Positions 1 through 11,200 of a stretch of DNA of 64,000 nucleotides are shown here, in pieces. Position 1 is the first letter of the stretch, and the number at the start of each line of letters is the position of its first letter. The stretch comes from Prevotella sp. E13-27 (lineage in GTDB: Bacteria > Bacteroidota > Bacteroidia > Bacteroidales > Bacteroidaceae), in the NCBI RefSeq assembly GCF_023217965.1, contig NZ_JALPSC010000002.1, forward strand, positions 186,001 to 250,000, written 5' to 3'. A program made the translations under genes and the position numbers. The notes beneath the pieces are model-generated. The model did no database searches. It was not told the DNA's origin and was given only the letters and a program-made list of their open reading frames with translations.

Positions 1-2
1 CC

Positions 3-1526
3 ATCGAGGCACAGACAAAACTGTATGCGGCCAGTGACACGCTGAGCCAGGCACAGGTGACAAAGGAACAGCAGGACCGGGATAAGCGTATCGAGATAGA
101 GAATGCCTACTACCAGCAGCAGAAGAACAGCATGGAAAAGGCTTATCAGGAGGGTAAGATCACTAAGGGTGCATACGATGCCTATATGATGGAGGTGGAA
201 CAGGCTCACTGCATGGAGATGGAAGAGATTGCCAGAACATACCAGGAAAGGATAACCGCCCTGGAAATTGCCAACAGTGAGACAAAGGAAAAAGTCGTCA
301 AGGAGGCAAACGATGCCGTGAAAGCCTCTGAGATGGATACGCTCAGGGCAAGGGCCGCCATTGCTCAGAAGATGAAGGAACTGGGAGCCTCTAACCCCGT
401 AGGACTGGCTGGGATGCAGTCTCAACGGGATCGTATGATAGCTGATACGGAAGCGACCTATAATGCCATCATTCAGATTGCTAAGAATGCGGGACTGTCA
501 ACAGTGGAACTGGAAAGGCAGAAGCAGGCTGAGATCAACCAGATAAACTATGAATATGAACAAGGACAGTACCAGCTGCAGCAGGAACTGGGCGTTACCT
601 GGGCACAGGAATACAATAATGAACTGGATAAATATAAGCACCTCCTGGATCAGGAGCTTATCAGCGAAAAGCAGTTCCAGAAAAAGAAACTACAGCTGCA
701 GGTACAGAACGCCAAGAAGTATTTCGACTACTATAGCGGCCTGAGCTCTTCAATGATCGACAATATGCAGCAGTACGAAATGGATGCCGTCGATGCAAAA
801 TACGATGTACTGATCCGTGAGGCTGAGAACAATGGCGAGGATACGGCAGAACTGGAAGAGAAGAAAGAAAATGAGAAACTGGAAATCCAGAAGAAATATG
901 CGGACGTGAACTTCGCCATCAAATGCTCACAGATCATCGCAGATACAGCAGTGTCTATCATGATGGCATACTCACAGCTGGGACCTATCGCCGGATCTAT
1001 TGCCGCCGCTCTGATGACAGTGACGGGAGCTATGCAGCTGGCCAGCGCCAAGGCTGAACGTGACAAGATCAAGAACATGAAGCCTGGAAAGACATCTGGA
1101 AGCAAGGGAGAATCGGCCGTTACAGCTGAGCGTGTGGTGAACGGATATGCGGAAGGTGGTTATACAGGTGACGGTGGCCGCTATGAGGTGGCCGGATATG
1201 TGCATAAAGGTGAGTATGTAGTACCACAGCCTATCATGGATGATCCGCGTGTCATTGATGCGGTAGGAACAATCGAGGCCATCAGGAGACATCAGGATAA
1301 GACGGGAACAATGCCAGGATATGCGGAGGGTGGACCGGTGGCAGGTTCAGCACCTTCTGGTACGTCGAAGGAAGATCCGTCTATTATCAGAGAGGCCGCC
1401 AGGGATATCAGGGAGGCCGCTGAAAGCATCAGGAAAGTGAAGGCATATATCGTCTATCAGGATCTGGAAAAGGCTAAGGATACCATAGACAATGCCAGGG
1501 GACATTTCAAACGCAATAACGGATAA
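3..1526 (+). CDS. Phage tape-measure protein, C-terminal part (5' end outside window)
   Basis: The frame is open from the first bases of the window, so the GTG at 57 is an internal codon and the gene is truncated by the window edge; about 507 residues are visible. Most of the visible part is charged, Gln/Glu/Lys-rich and heptad-like, as expected for a long coiled coil. A hydrophobic stretch rich in Ala, Ile and Met lies near residues 300-345 of the visible part. Near the end are two Gly-rich YAEGG motifs and the segment HKGEYVVPQPIM, which is typical of the C-termini of tape-measure proteins in Bacteroidetes phages. Such proteins set tail length and are packed in the tail tube. The next gene starts 6 bp downstream, and the order tape measure then distal tail proteins fits a siphovirus-like tail module. 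The call is inferred from architecture and context. Confidence 0.75.
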   Translation: MEAQTKLYAASDTLSQAQVTKEQQDRDKRIEIENAYYQQQKNSMEKAYQEGKITKGAYDAYMMEVEQAHCMEMEEIARTYQERITALEIANSETKEKVVKEANDAVKASEMDTLRARAAIAQKMKELGASNPVGLAGMQSQRDRMIADTEATYNAIIQIAKNAGLSTVELERQKQAEINQINYEYEQGQYQLQQELGVTWAQEYNNELDKYKHLLDQELISEKQFQKKKLQLQVQNAKKYFDYYSGLSSSMIDNMQQYEMDAVDAKYDVLIREAENNGEDTAELEEKKENEKLEIQKKYADVNFAIKCSQIIADTAVSIMMAYSQLGPIAGSIAAALMTVTGAMQLASAKAERDKIKNMKPGKTSGSKGESAVTAERVVNGYAEGGYTGDGGRYEVAGYVHKGEYVVPQPIMDDPRVIDAVGTIEAIRRHQDKTGTMPGYAEGGPVAGSAPSGTSKEDPSIIREAARDIREAAESIRKVKAYIVYQDLEKAKDTIDNARGHFKRNNG

Positions 1527-1532
1527 GAAGAT

Positions 1533-3785
1533 ATGAAGATACTTACAGAGAAGGGAGCACTCGATCTGACTGAGGATTTCAGCATCCAGATCGACAACAA
1601 AAGCCCGATCAGTAACGATCTGGCATCACAGAGCGTGCCAGTGACAGTACCGGCTACGCCGAATAATGCGAAGATAACGGGATTCCCGTTCAGGCCTGAC
1701 CTGGCAGATGAACCTATGGGAGGGGATGCACCGTGTGTCGTACAGGATGGATCATACAGAAGGACGGGACAGATGCATGTGGTATCCGCTTCAAGGAAAG
1801 AAGGTATCACCATAAACATAGGATTCGACAACGCGGAGGCATATGCGAAGTGGAAGAACTCATACATGCAGGATCTTCCGAACCTGCCTGTTATCGACTA
1901 TGGCATGGCGAGCAGTGCCGCTGCTACACTGGAGAGGCTGATGGCTGATCCTGGAAGTTCTCAGGATATGGCCGTATTCCCCGTACAGGTGTCGGAAAAG
2001 AGCAAGGATAACGTGTATTATCGGGAGTTCTTGAATCAGATAGAAGAGAATAACGGAAGCTATCACCTGGTATATCAGTCGAGAACGGTAAGTGTGCTCT
2101 ATAACGATACGCCGGTGAACACTACACTGCCAGTGGGATACGGATGTACGGCTTTCCTGTTCGTCGGCAGGGTGTTGGAGGTTCTGTTTGAGAACCTGGG
2201 ATACCAGATCTCTAAGAATCCGTTCAGGGACGATCCTGAACTGGCACGCATAGTGGTGCTAAACAACACGGCTGATGCCATCGTGACAGGGAAACTGCAT
2301 TATGCCGACATGCTGCCTTCTATCTCTGTAGAGGAGTTCCTGAATGCTCTGTATGTAAGGTTCGGCATGATATACCAGCTGGATAATGATACGAAAACAG
2401 TGAGGATAGACCTGATACGCGACATACTAAACTCAGAGCCTCAGATAAATATATCGGACTTTAAGACGGCATTCCCTATGGTGACATTCACTGAGAAAAA
2501 GCAGATAAAGCTGACACAGGGTAATACCTTTGCTAGTGATGTTAAGGCAGAGAGATATGAGGATTTTAGGAAAGGCCAGGGAACGCTGAACTCATGCAAG
2601 GTAAACGACAACTCCTTTATACCTACCTCCATGTTTATTGAGCTGAGAACGGGAAGGATAAGCAAATGGGATGCTGATAATCAATTCTATAACGGACAGT
2701 CTGCCAGCTTTTTCCGGTGGGACCGCCAGACGAAAGGTGTGACGGCTGAGGATCTGGTAAGCGTGGATGAAGCAGTGGAAATGAGGGTGTGGGACGGCGC
2801 ACCGATGCCGAAATATATGGCTGGATATGCACACAGGCATACGTATATCAGATCGTCAAACGACAGTGTGAAGGATAAGGAGGATACGGATACACCCCTG
2901 GTATTCCTGCTTGCACTGCCTGTAACCAGCAGGCAGATGGCCGTAGCCAATGGCAGTGTGCCGGTACTGGCTGGAACGATCATGCCATACGATGCTTCTG
3001 GAAACAGAATACAGATAAACGGTAAGGACTTTTCTTTCACACTGCTGATGACTTTTGCTGACGGCATCTTTGCCACATTCTGGCAGAAATATGACGCGAT
3101 ACTGAGACATTCGGCAAACGAGATCGAGACTGAGGTAAGAATGCCCGCCCATAGGCTCATGAACATAAACATGCTGGATCCGTTCATGTATGAAGGACAG
3201 AGACTGCTACCTGATACTGTGTCATTCTCATTGCCAGGTAAAGGGGATATAAAGGCCGATGTGAAGATGCGGACAATGAACCTGGTGGGACAGTTCAACC
3301 TGGGAGAGGAACAGGGACTGATCAGTGCTGAGGACGGTGGCGGCGGTGGCGAGGTTATACCGGAAACGTCATACGCATGGCGACAGGTAAGCAGCGATCT
3401 CTATGAGCAGTATGCTGCACTCATTGATGATTACCAGAGCCTTTATCCTAGACAGTGGAAGATGGGAAAGGACAGATTCGGAAATGATTGTTGGATAAAG
3501 TATGATGTCGAGGTACAGCACCAAGGAATAGATACGTACAATTATGAGAATCCGAGTACGGATGTATGGCTAAAAGATAACCCGCCTACATCCCTGGAAC
3601 AGCAACATCTCTTTGTACCATATGATGCAGGGTGCTATTTCGGCTTTTATGGAAAGAGATATAAGAGCTATAACTTGATGGTCGAGCCTCCTTCTTCAGA
3701 CTATGGATTAGAATATGATGATGTGACAGACAGCTATTGGGACGAAATCCACTATACAGTGGAATTTGAGCCGGTGGAGGTGTAG
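1533..3785 (+). CDS. Phage tail/baseplate structural protein, 750 aa
   Basis: This protein has no signal peptide or membrane segment. It follows the tape-measure gene directly, the place where distal-tail or baseplate-hub proteins are encoded in tailed phages. The N-terminal 120 residues (MKILTEKGALDLTEDFS, then an SQSVPVTVPATPNN segment) recall proteins found after the tape measure in Bacteroidetes prophages. The middle region, around residues 265-295, contains EEFLNALYVRFGMIYQLD, reminiscent of hub proteins with a Gp27/Gp44-like fold. A run of Gly residues near 605 marks a linker before a Tyr/Trp/Asp-rich C-terminal domain of about 140 residues. No enzyme motif is recognised. The assignment to tail or baseplate rests on gene order; the precise role is unknown. 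Confidence 0.6.
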   Translation: MKILTEKGALDLTEDFSIQIDNKSPISNDLASQSVPVTVPATPNNAKITGFPFRPDLADEPMGGDAPCVVQDGSYRRTGQMHVVSASRKEGITINIGFDNAEAYAKWKNSYMQDLPNLPVIDYGMASSAAATLERLMADPGSSQDMAVFPVQVSEKSKDNVYYREFLNQIEENNGSYHLVYQSRTVSVLYNDTPVNTTLPVGYGCTAFLFVGRVLEVLFENLGYQISKNPFRDDPELARIVVLNNTADAIVTGKLHYADMLPSISVEEFLNALYVRFGMIYQLDNDTKTVRIDLIRDILNSEPQINISDFKTAFPMVTFTEKKQIKLTQGNTFASDVKAERYEDFRKGQGTLNSCKVNDNSFIPTSMFIELRTGRISKWDADNQFYNGQSASFFRWDRQTKGVTAEDLVSVDEAVEMRVWDGAPMPKYMAGYAHRHTYIRSSNDSVKDKEDTDTPLVFLLALPVTSRQMAVANGSVPVLAGTIMPYDASGNRIQINGKDFSFTLLMTFADGIFATFWQKYDAILRHSANEIETEVRMPAHRLMNINMLDPFMYEGQRLLPDTVSFSLPGKGDIKADVKMRTMNLVGQFNLGEEQGLISAEDGGGGGEVIPETSYAWRQVSSDLYEQYAALIDDYQSLYPRQWKMGKDRFGNDCWIKYDVEVQHQGIDTYNYENPSTDVWLKDNPPTSLEQQHLFVPYDAGCYFGFYGKRYKSYNLMVEPPSSDYGLEYDDVTDSYWDEIHYTVEFEPVEV

Positions 3786-3825
3786 TGTCTTTTGAGAAGT
3801 TGTATAAATTGACGATTTTTGTAGT

Positions 3826-4032
3826 ATGAAACAGAATAATGTGATCATAGCACCGCAGATAGCGGATACTGCTACGCTGTTCGCGGCATGGGCTGAGGAG
3901 AACTTCGGTACGGAAGAGCGCTTCTACGAGTTCATGACAACGCCAAGCGCAGAGAGAACGGCTTTTCTTGCAAAACACAGTGTGGACCTGTCGCATGATG
4001 GGAACTTCGTAACTCAAAACTATTCGGTATGA
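3826..4032 (+). CDS. Small phage protein, 68 aa, unknown function
   Basis: This 68-residue acidic protein has no signal peptide and no recognised motif. It lies between two tail genes and overlaps the next start by four bases (ATGA), which suggests translational coupling, so it is probably a real gene. A role as a small tail or chaperone-like protein would be a guess from position only. Confidence 0.6.
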   Translation: MKQNNVIIAPQIADTATLFAAWAEENFGTEERFYEFMTTPSAERTAFLAKHSVDLSHDGNFVTQNYSV

Positions 4033-5198
4033 GCCTGATAACAAACATATATCCGCAAGACTACGCTTTTACGAGGAATCCCATCCTCGTATCTGTGTCG
4101 GCACCGACGCTGGCGACATACAAGGTGTATGCGAATAACAGCCTGGTATTCACAGGGAAAGGTTCGGGAAACTTCACGGTGAATATCTCTGAGATACTGG
4201 AGACAGTATTCGGGGAGACAAACCCGCCGGTAGGAAACGGGATGCTGCTGATGTTCGTACAGTTCAATAACTATGTATATGCTACCTTCGAGGTGACTAC
4301 GGACGGTGAGGATACGGAGACGGTGAGTGTCATGGCATGGAAGGGCGGTATCAACAAGAATGATTACAGAAGCCTTCGAAATCAGGGACTGAGCATCTTC
4401 GGGGTGAAGTTCAGGAACTATTCCGGTAACTTCTTCTTTACAACACGTACCTACGGATGGACTGTCAGCATGAAGGAAACGGAACTGGAACCACTGGCAT
4501 TTATCATGCCCGTTATACCTGGAGAGGAAAACGGATACATCAGAATCAGGGAGACGGTGACGGCCAGATGGATACAGGTGAGTGGAGCTGCTGGCGCGTT
4601 GGTAGCCCTGAACATGGAGGCAGTGAGAAAAGAGTTCTTTACGCGCTATGGCATACTGGCAAATCTGTTCGATGTCATGGATCCTTACCATTCGGGAAGA
4701 GTGGCCTGCAGGATTGCCATCGAGGAGGCAGACAATGCTGCTGAGAGGTGTGCAGTGAGGTTCCTGAACTCTTTCGGGGTCTATGAGCGTATAGACCTGG
4801 TGGGAAAGACTACGGTAAGCACCATTCAGGATGATGATGAGGATGGTACTTTCAAGAAATACGACGAAGTGACGGACAGCTTCGTGAAGAGCAGGACAAG
4901 GACGGCCATAGGACAGGTATATAAGGTGAAGACCGGCCCAAAGAGAACGGAAGAACTGAACTTCATCATGGACATGCTGGCTTCTGACAGCGTATATCTC
5001 GTTTTGCCTGACAGTGAGATAAAGGTGATACCGTCGGTAGAGAGCAATACTCACGCCTACAGACAGACGGAGCCTGAGAGTATGGAGATCACCTTCACAC
5101 CGGTAGAGGAGGAAAGTAACTTCTCAGCAGCGGCAACGAAGTTCGGAAGCACACGCCCAAGAATCTTCACAAGTAAATTCAGCGAACAATTTAATTAA
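4029..5198 (+). CDS. Phage minor tail/baseplate protein, 389 aa
   Basis: This protein has no signal peptide or transmembrane segment. The N-terminal half is beta-rich (for example VYANNSLVFTGKGSGNFTVN), consistent with a structural tail or baseplate component. The C-terminal region ends in an NFSAAATKFGSTRPRIFTSK segment. It sits between the small protein gene and the giant receptor-binding-type gene, with which it is separated by only 7 bp, so the two are probably co-transcribed. Function is inferred from position in the tail module. It may connect the tail tip to the large fibre-like protein. Confidence 0.55.
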   Translation: MSLITNIYPQDYAFTRNPILVSVSAPTLATYKVYANNSLVFTGKGSGNFTVNISEILETVFGETNPPVGNGMLLMFVQFNNYVYATFEVTTDGEDTETVSVMAWKGGINKNDYRSLRNQGLSIFGVKFRNYSGNFFFTTRTYGWTVSMKETELEPLAFIMPVIPGEENGYIRIRETVTARWIQVSGAAGALVALNMEAVRKEFFTRYGILANLFDVMDPYHSGRVACRIAIEEADNAAERCAVRFLNSFGVYERIDLVGKTTVSTIQDDDEDGTFKKYDEVTDSFVKSRTRTAIGQVYKVKTGPKRTEELNFIMDMLASDSVYLVLPDSEIKVIPSVESNTHAYRQTEPESMEITFTPVEEESNFSAAATKFGSTRPRIFTSKFSEQFN

Positions 5199-5205
5199 TT
5201 ATATT

Positions 5206-8200
5206 ATGTCAGATACTAGAAACTTTATTGTCGGGCTCGTGTCGCAGATAAACACGGCCACGGAACCGGAGAGCGTCACTAACCAGATGGTGGCCAGGGT
5301 GATGCAGTATTTCCTTGATGAACTGGCAAAGCAGATTCAGGGATCGCAGATCGCGAACTCTTCTATCAACACGAATCATCTTGTCCCAAGCTCAGTAGAT
5401 GAGACGATAATCGCTGACGGAAGTATCCTTACAGGGAAAATCGGAGATAGGCAGGTAACAGCCTCCAAGATTGCCGTGGATGCTGTTTCTGGTGATCATA
5501 TACAGGACGGTGCTGTCGATACTGTTCACATAGCTGATAATGCTATAGTTGCAGAAAAAATCCTTAATGGTGCAGTAGCGTGGGATAAGCTGGATCAGGC
5601 AGTGAAGACCAGGATAACGAACATCGAGAGGAATATCACTTCTCTTCTGGGAGATGGAGCTTCTGAGGCGATAGAGAACTTCAATGAGATACTGGAATTT
5701 CTGTCAGGAGTTACGGATGAACAGCACCTGGCCGAACTCCTGGATAGTTTGGGACAGAGGATAACGGCTTTGGAAAATGGTACTCCTTCACTGGATAACG
5801 ATGGAAAGATATTACCGGAATATCTGCCTGATGATGTCTATGATGTGGTGATGTGTGACCAGTGGGATGAGAATGTTTCACTGGGTAATACTTCACCTAA
5901 TACGGCAGAAGAAACCTCGTATGGATACAATCCGCATACGGATAGACTGTATAAGACACAAAGAGAGTGGGTGAATGCACCGAGAGGAGGGTACTGGATT
6001 TCTGTCTATTCAGAAGAGGTTGACCTAAGCCATGGGAAAATTTATATCGATAGGACAAAGAATATTCCGTACAGATGGGATTTAAGAATGATACCGCTGG
6101 CACCTGAAAACGTACCGGCCTCTATCTTCAATGCCACGGTGGAAGTTCCTGTGAACGGATACTATACACTCGTGGATCCGAACAACGTGGTATTGAGCGC
6201 AGTACATGCGGTGTGGAATGCTGGGAAGGCGGTGTCTGGCCTGATCCTTTCCTTCGAGATTTCAGCAGGTATCTGGAAGACATACCAGTATATCGGCAGG
6301 ACGGTGACGGAACAGAACTGGCTCAACGCTGATAACTGGAAGGACTTCGGTAGCCTGGCTGCAGGATCGGAGCCGTATATCATCATAGACAGTCTGATAG
6401 GCCGCCCGTCTGTGGGTGAGTACTATACGCTGGAGACAGCCGTGCAGGAACTGCTGAGATACCAGCAGTCAAGCGGCGTGACATACGCGAAGGTGGGACT
6501 GATAATCTCTTATTCGACAGGGGAGAATACCATGGAATCGAAACAGTTCCAGGGTACGACGGTGAACGACTTCGGAGAGACCGGACTGTGGAAGGACTTC
6601 GGAGGCGGTGGCTCTTCTCAGGTAGAGACAAAGGATGAGCCGGAAGAGAACGGTACCGACGCACTGAGTACGGGAGGCGCTTACGAATGTATCCCTACCG
6701 GCATACACCTGGATACAGAGACGGCTGGCGTGGTGAAGATGCAGCTGGTGAACGCCAAGGGTGAGGGCGTAGGCGATGAACAGCAGTTCCCTGTAGGAAC
6801 GGGAACAGGGGGCAGCGCTACGATCTTGGCTATAGTGTGCGAGAAATCACCTCTGTATGTGGCAGCTGGAGGAACAGTGGAGCTTAAGGCGGCCATCAAG
6901 TCAACTACATCACAGGGAGGAACGGAGACACTGAACGATATCGAGACGGTGGAGATATGGGACCGAGACACGAACCAGGTACTGGAGACACTGGCCATGA
7001 ACAGGGCTTCATCTGCTGACCTGGAGACCTTCGACTTCATCTTCAATATTACTTCGTACTTCACAACGGCAGGAACGAAACGCCTGAAACTGGTGGCTTA
7101 TGACAATGCCGGAAACTCAGGACAGAGAACGGTCAACGTGATTGCAGTGGATGTGACGGTGACATCGGCACAGACAACGCTGAACTACACAGCGGCAACG
7201 GCACTGAGCGTCGGAGGGGCACAGAAATCTCTGCCTATGTATAAGTTCGCGAACAATGCCAGCGACAAGGGTATCTTCGTGACCACGGAGATATTCATAG
7301 GCAACGCCTGGAGAACACTGGGAACGGCAACGGTGATGGATACCTATAGCCACAGCATCACCATCAATCCAGCCGATTGTCTGGGATATACCCTGACACA
7401 TGGGGCATACCCGATCCGCATACACGGTGAGGACGTGGGCAGCCGTAGGAACGATATCGCCGGTACCGGTGTGCAGGGTAACTACCTTCATACGGCTGTC
7501 ATGGTAATCGATGAGGGGGAAACGACACCGATAATCATTTCACGCTGGTATAGCGAACAGGAAACGGCCAGGGTGAAACTGTATGAGACGATATCCGTTG
7601 ATTTTGCTGTCTATGATCCTGCTTCAACAGCACCGACGGCAGCTATCCTGGTAAACGACGTGCAGCAGACAACAAGAACGGCATACCGTTCACAGACATA
7701 TACATACCTTCACAGGGTGCAGGATGTGGAGACGGACGGCAGCGTGACACTCAATGTCATGGTGGCATCGGGAACGGCTTCAAGCCAGGCAGCACCGTTC
7801 ATAGTATCTGGAACGATGCTGAATATCGAAGAGGTAAGGACACAGCTGCAGTTCGACATGGATTTCTCTACCAGGTCGAACAGCGAGGCTGACCACACAA
7901 TCAGCAATAACGGTGTGACACTGGAACTGCAGGGCGTGAACTGGGATACCACTGGATTCGTCAGGGATTCATTCGGTACGGACCAGTTCGGAACGGAACA
8001 GGATACTGGCGTGACGGCACTGAGAATAGCAGAGGATGTGACAGGTGTACTGAACTACAAGCCGTTTGATGATGATGCCATAGAACAGAACGGCCTGGCT
8101 ATACAGTTCGCATTCAGGAAGAAGAATATCGCGGATGATTCGGCTCGTATGCTGTCATGTATAGCCAACGGATTCGGATTCTACGTCGATGGAAAGAATG

Positions 8201-11200
8201 TGGTGTTTACAAGCGACAACGGCGAGACGGTGGCTAAGACGATCACGGCTGCAGTACAGAACGATGAGCCGGTACATGTGGCTATCGTCATAGAACCGGT
8301 GGCAGTGGCTCCCTATGGTGGCATCGGCGTGGTGAAGATGTTCTTTGATGGTGAAGAGATTGGAGCATGTGAATATTCGGCTGGATCACTGACCAGACAC
8401 GACACGCCCGTTTCGTTCAATGGCACAGAAGGAGATTTCTACCTCTATAGCATAAAGGCATGGAAGACGTACTATTCGTTTGAACAGGCCTTCGATAACT
8501 ACCTGCTGAAAATGTACGACACGGATAAGATGGTGACGGAATATCAGTTCAATGATGTGATGGCCTCAGTGACAGCTGAGAACACGACAAAGAACAGACC
8601 GCAAGCTATGGCACTCTATAATATGGGAATGCCTTACTTCGTGGTGTGTAAGCATCCTGAGACGGCTGACAACGACGCGAAGGATAACTATCCGGAATAC
8701 CTGGAGACACTGGATGGCGATAAGAAGACGAAGAGACTGCTCGTGTGGTATGCCTACTTCCCTGATCGCCCATGGCAGGACTGTAAGCTGGTGATGCAGA
8801 CAACGAACCAGGGAACGACATCGGCAAAGCGACCGATCAAGAATATCAAGGGTAAGATACAGAGCGTGGAGCTGCTGCATCAGGCAAGTGAGTTCACAGG
8901 CGCAGACCTGGAGAAATACAACGCTTGTCTGGCAAATGCCAATGCAGGACGAATACAGATAAAGGCGGATTCACTGCCTACGAAGATCGTAACGGTGAAG
9001 GTGGACTATTCGGAATCCGGAGGATCGAATAACGGTGGATCGACGCAGCTGTTCAACGACCTGCAGAGAGCACTGGGTGACCGGTATGTGACACCGGCAC
9101 AGAAAGTATACAACAGGGCAGGCCATCCCTATGTCCTGAACACGTCTATAGCATCAATGCCTATAGCTTTCTTCCGGACAGACCGTTTCAGTCCGGATGC
9201 CACAAGTCCGTCATACGGATATTTTCACGCGAAAGGCAACTGGAACGAGGATAAGGGTGATGCCAAGGTGTTCGGATTCGAAGACGTAGAAGGGTATAAC
9301 AGGGGATGCCTGAACTATGGGGATTTCGTAGAACTGGTGGCAGACCGCAACGAGACACTGGACGCATTCGCGCAGCGCGTGGATAAGTCACAGTGGGTGG
9401 CAGATAACATTTATGTGCTGTCTGAGTTCTGCGGACCGCTGCATAAGGTGTACAGATACCGGAATAACGCATGGACTGATACAACAGGAAACATGACATT
9501 CACTAATGGGCACTGGGTGATTACAGGTGATGTGGTGAATCCGGTAGAGAACTATGAACTGCGAAAGTATGACGGATTCTGCTGGTTCCAGGGTGTTGAC
9601 AGCCCCGACGATCTGCTGACACTAGACAGCGAGGGCAAACCGATATGGCTGCAGTATTATGAAAGCCGCTATCCGGACAATGACGATTTGAATGACCTGT
9701 ATGAGAGTGGACGGAAACTGCCTTACCAGCTGTACAGATGGCTGAGATTCTGCCAGGAGTGTAACCAGAACCTGAACGAGGATGACGGACGTATCACCAT
9801 CAATGGCGCATCGGTGAACGGTACGGTGGCACGAAGACTGGAGAAATGGCAGAAGGAACTGCATCTGTATGCTAACGTGTATTCAATACTGTGCTACCAT
9901 GTGTTTACGGACTATATCGCTGCTGTGGACCAGCGAGCCAAGAACATGATGGTGGGATTCTACCTGGATGAGGATGGCGTGGTGAGAATGTACCTGAACC
10001 ACCTCTATGACGGTGATACGATCCTGGGCAGTGATAATGACTGTGGACTGACCATACCGGCACTGCTGGATCCGAACAATGATCCTGGAGGTGTGTACCA
10101 GGGACACGACAGCGTTCTTTTTACACAGAATGCAGCCTTGCAGAATAACGGTATCTGGCTCGATAACCAGGGAACGGAAACAGTGACGGTAAGACAGGTG
10201 GCACAGGCCATGAGAGACGTGACGCTGGCTGATGGACTGCACCCGTTCAGCTATGCGGGACTGGTGAAGTATTTCGTGACTGACCGACTGCAGAAATGGC
10301 CGAAACTGGTGAGTTCGTTCGACGGTGAGCGTAAGTATATCGAGCACTCGAAGGCTACGGCGAACTACTTCTATGCACTCCACGGACTGAGCATCCAGAG
10401 ACTGAAAGACTTCATACATACGCGATTCTTGTACCGTGACGGATTCTATCAGACGGGTGATATGTTCGCGTCAAAGGTGTCACTGAGAGCAACTGGCACG
10501 AATATCACCATCGGGATAAAGGCTGCAAAGACTGGCTATTTCGGTATCGGAGTGGACCGTCTGAACGTGGCTACAGACAGCTGCTATCTGGAAGCCGGTG
10601 AGAGCTATACGCTGAGAACAGGCGTGACGAACACTGGCTCTGGAACGGCACTCTATGTGTTCGGAGCGGAGAACCTGGCAGAACTGGACCTGTCAGACTG
10701 CACACCGTCACCCTTCTCATGGGATATATCGGAACTGGTATTAATCAAGAAACTGATACTGGGCGGTCCGGACTACTCCAAGGCGAACAATAACGAGGGC
10801 TATCTTACTACGCTGAACCTGGGTAACCTGCCGTTCCTGGAGGAACTGGAGATAAGGAAGACGGAGGTGACAACAGTGAACGCCCGCTACTGTCCGAGAC
10901 TAAAGACAGTAAGGGCTGCAGGATCGAAGCTGCAGCGTATCGACGTGGCACCGGCCTCGAAGATAGAATATCTGCAGATACCGACGACATACAAGACGCT
11001 GATACTTCGACACCTGCCTGTGCTTACCATCAACGGTATAGTGTTTGAGAACGCTGCGGCAACGCCCATCGAGAGGGTGGTGGTGGAAAGCTGTGCTAAT
11101 ATCGACGGTCTGGAACTGCTGAGTACTATAGTGACAAACAACAGTAACGGACTGAGATATGTGAGGGTGACACCGATCAATGCCAGGGGTAGAGGTGAGA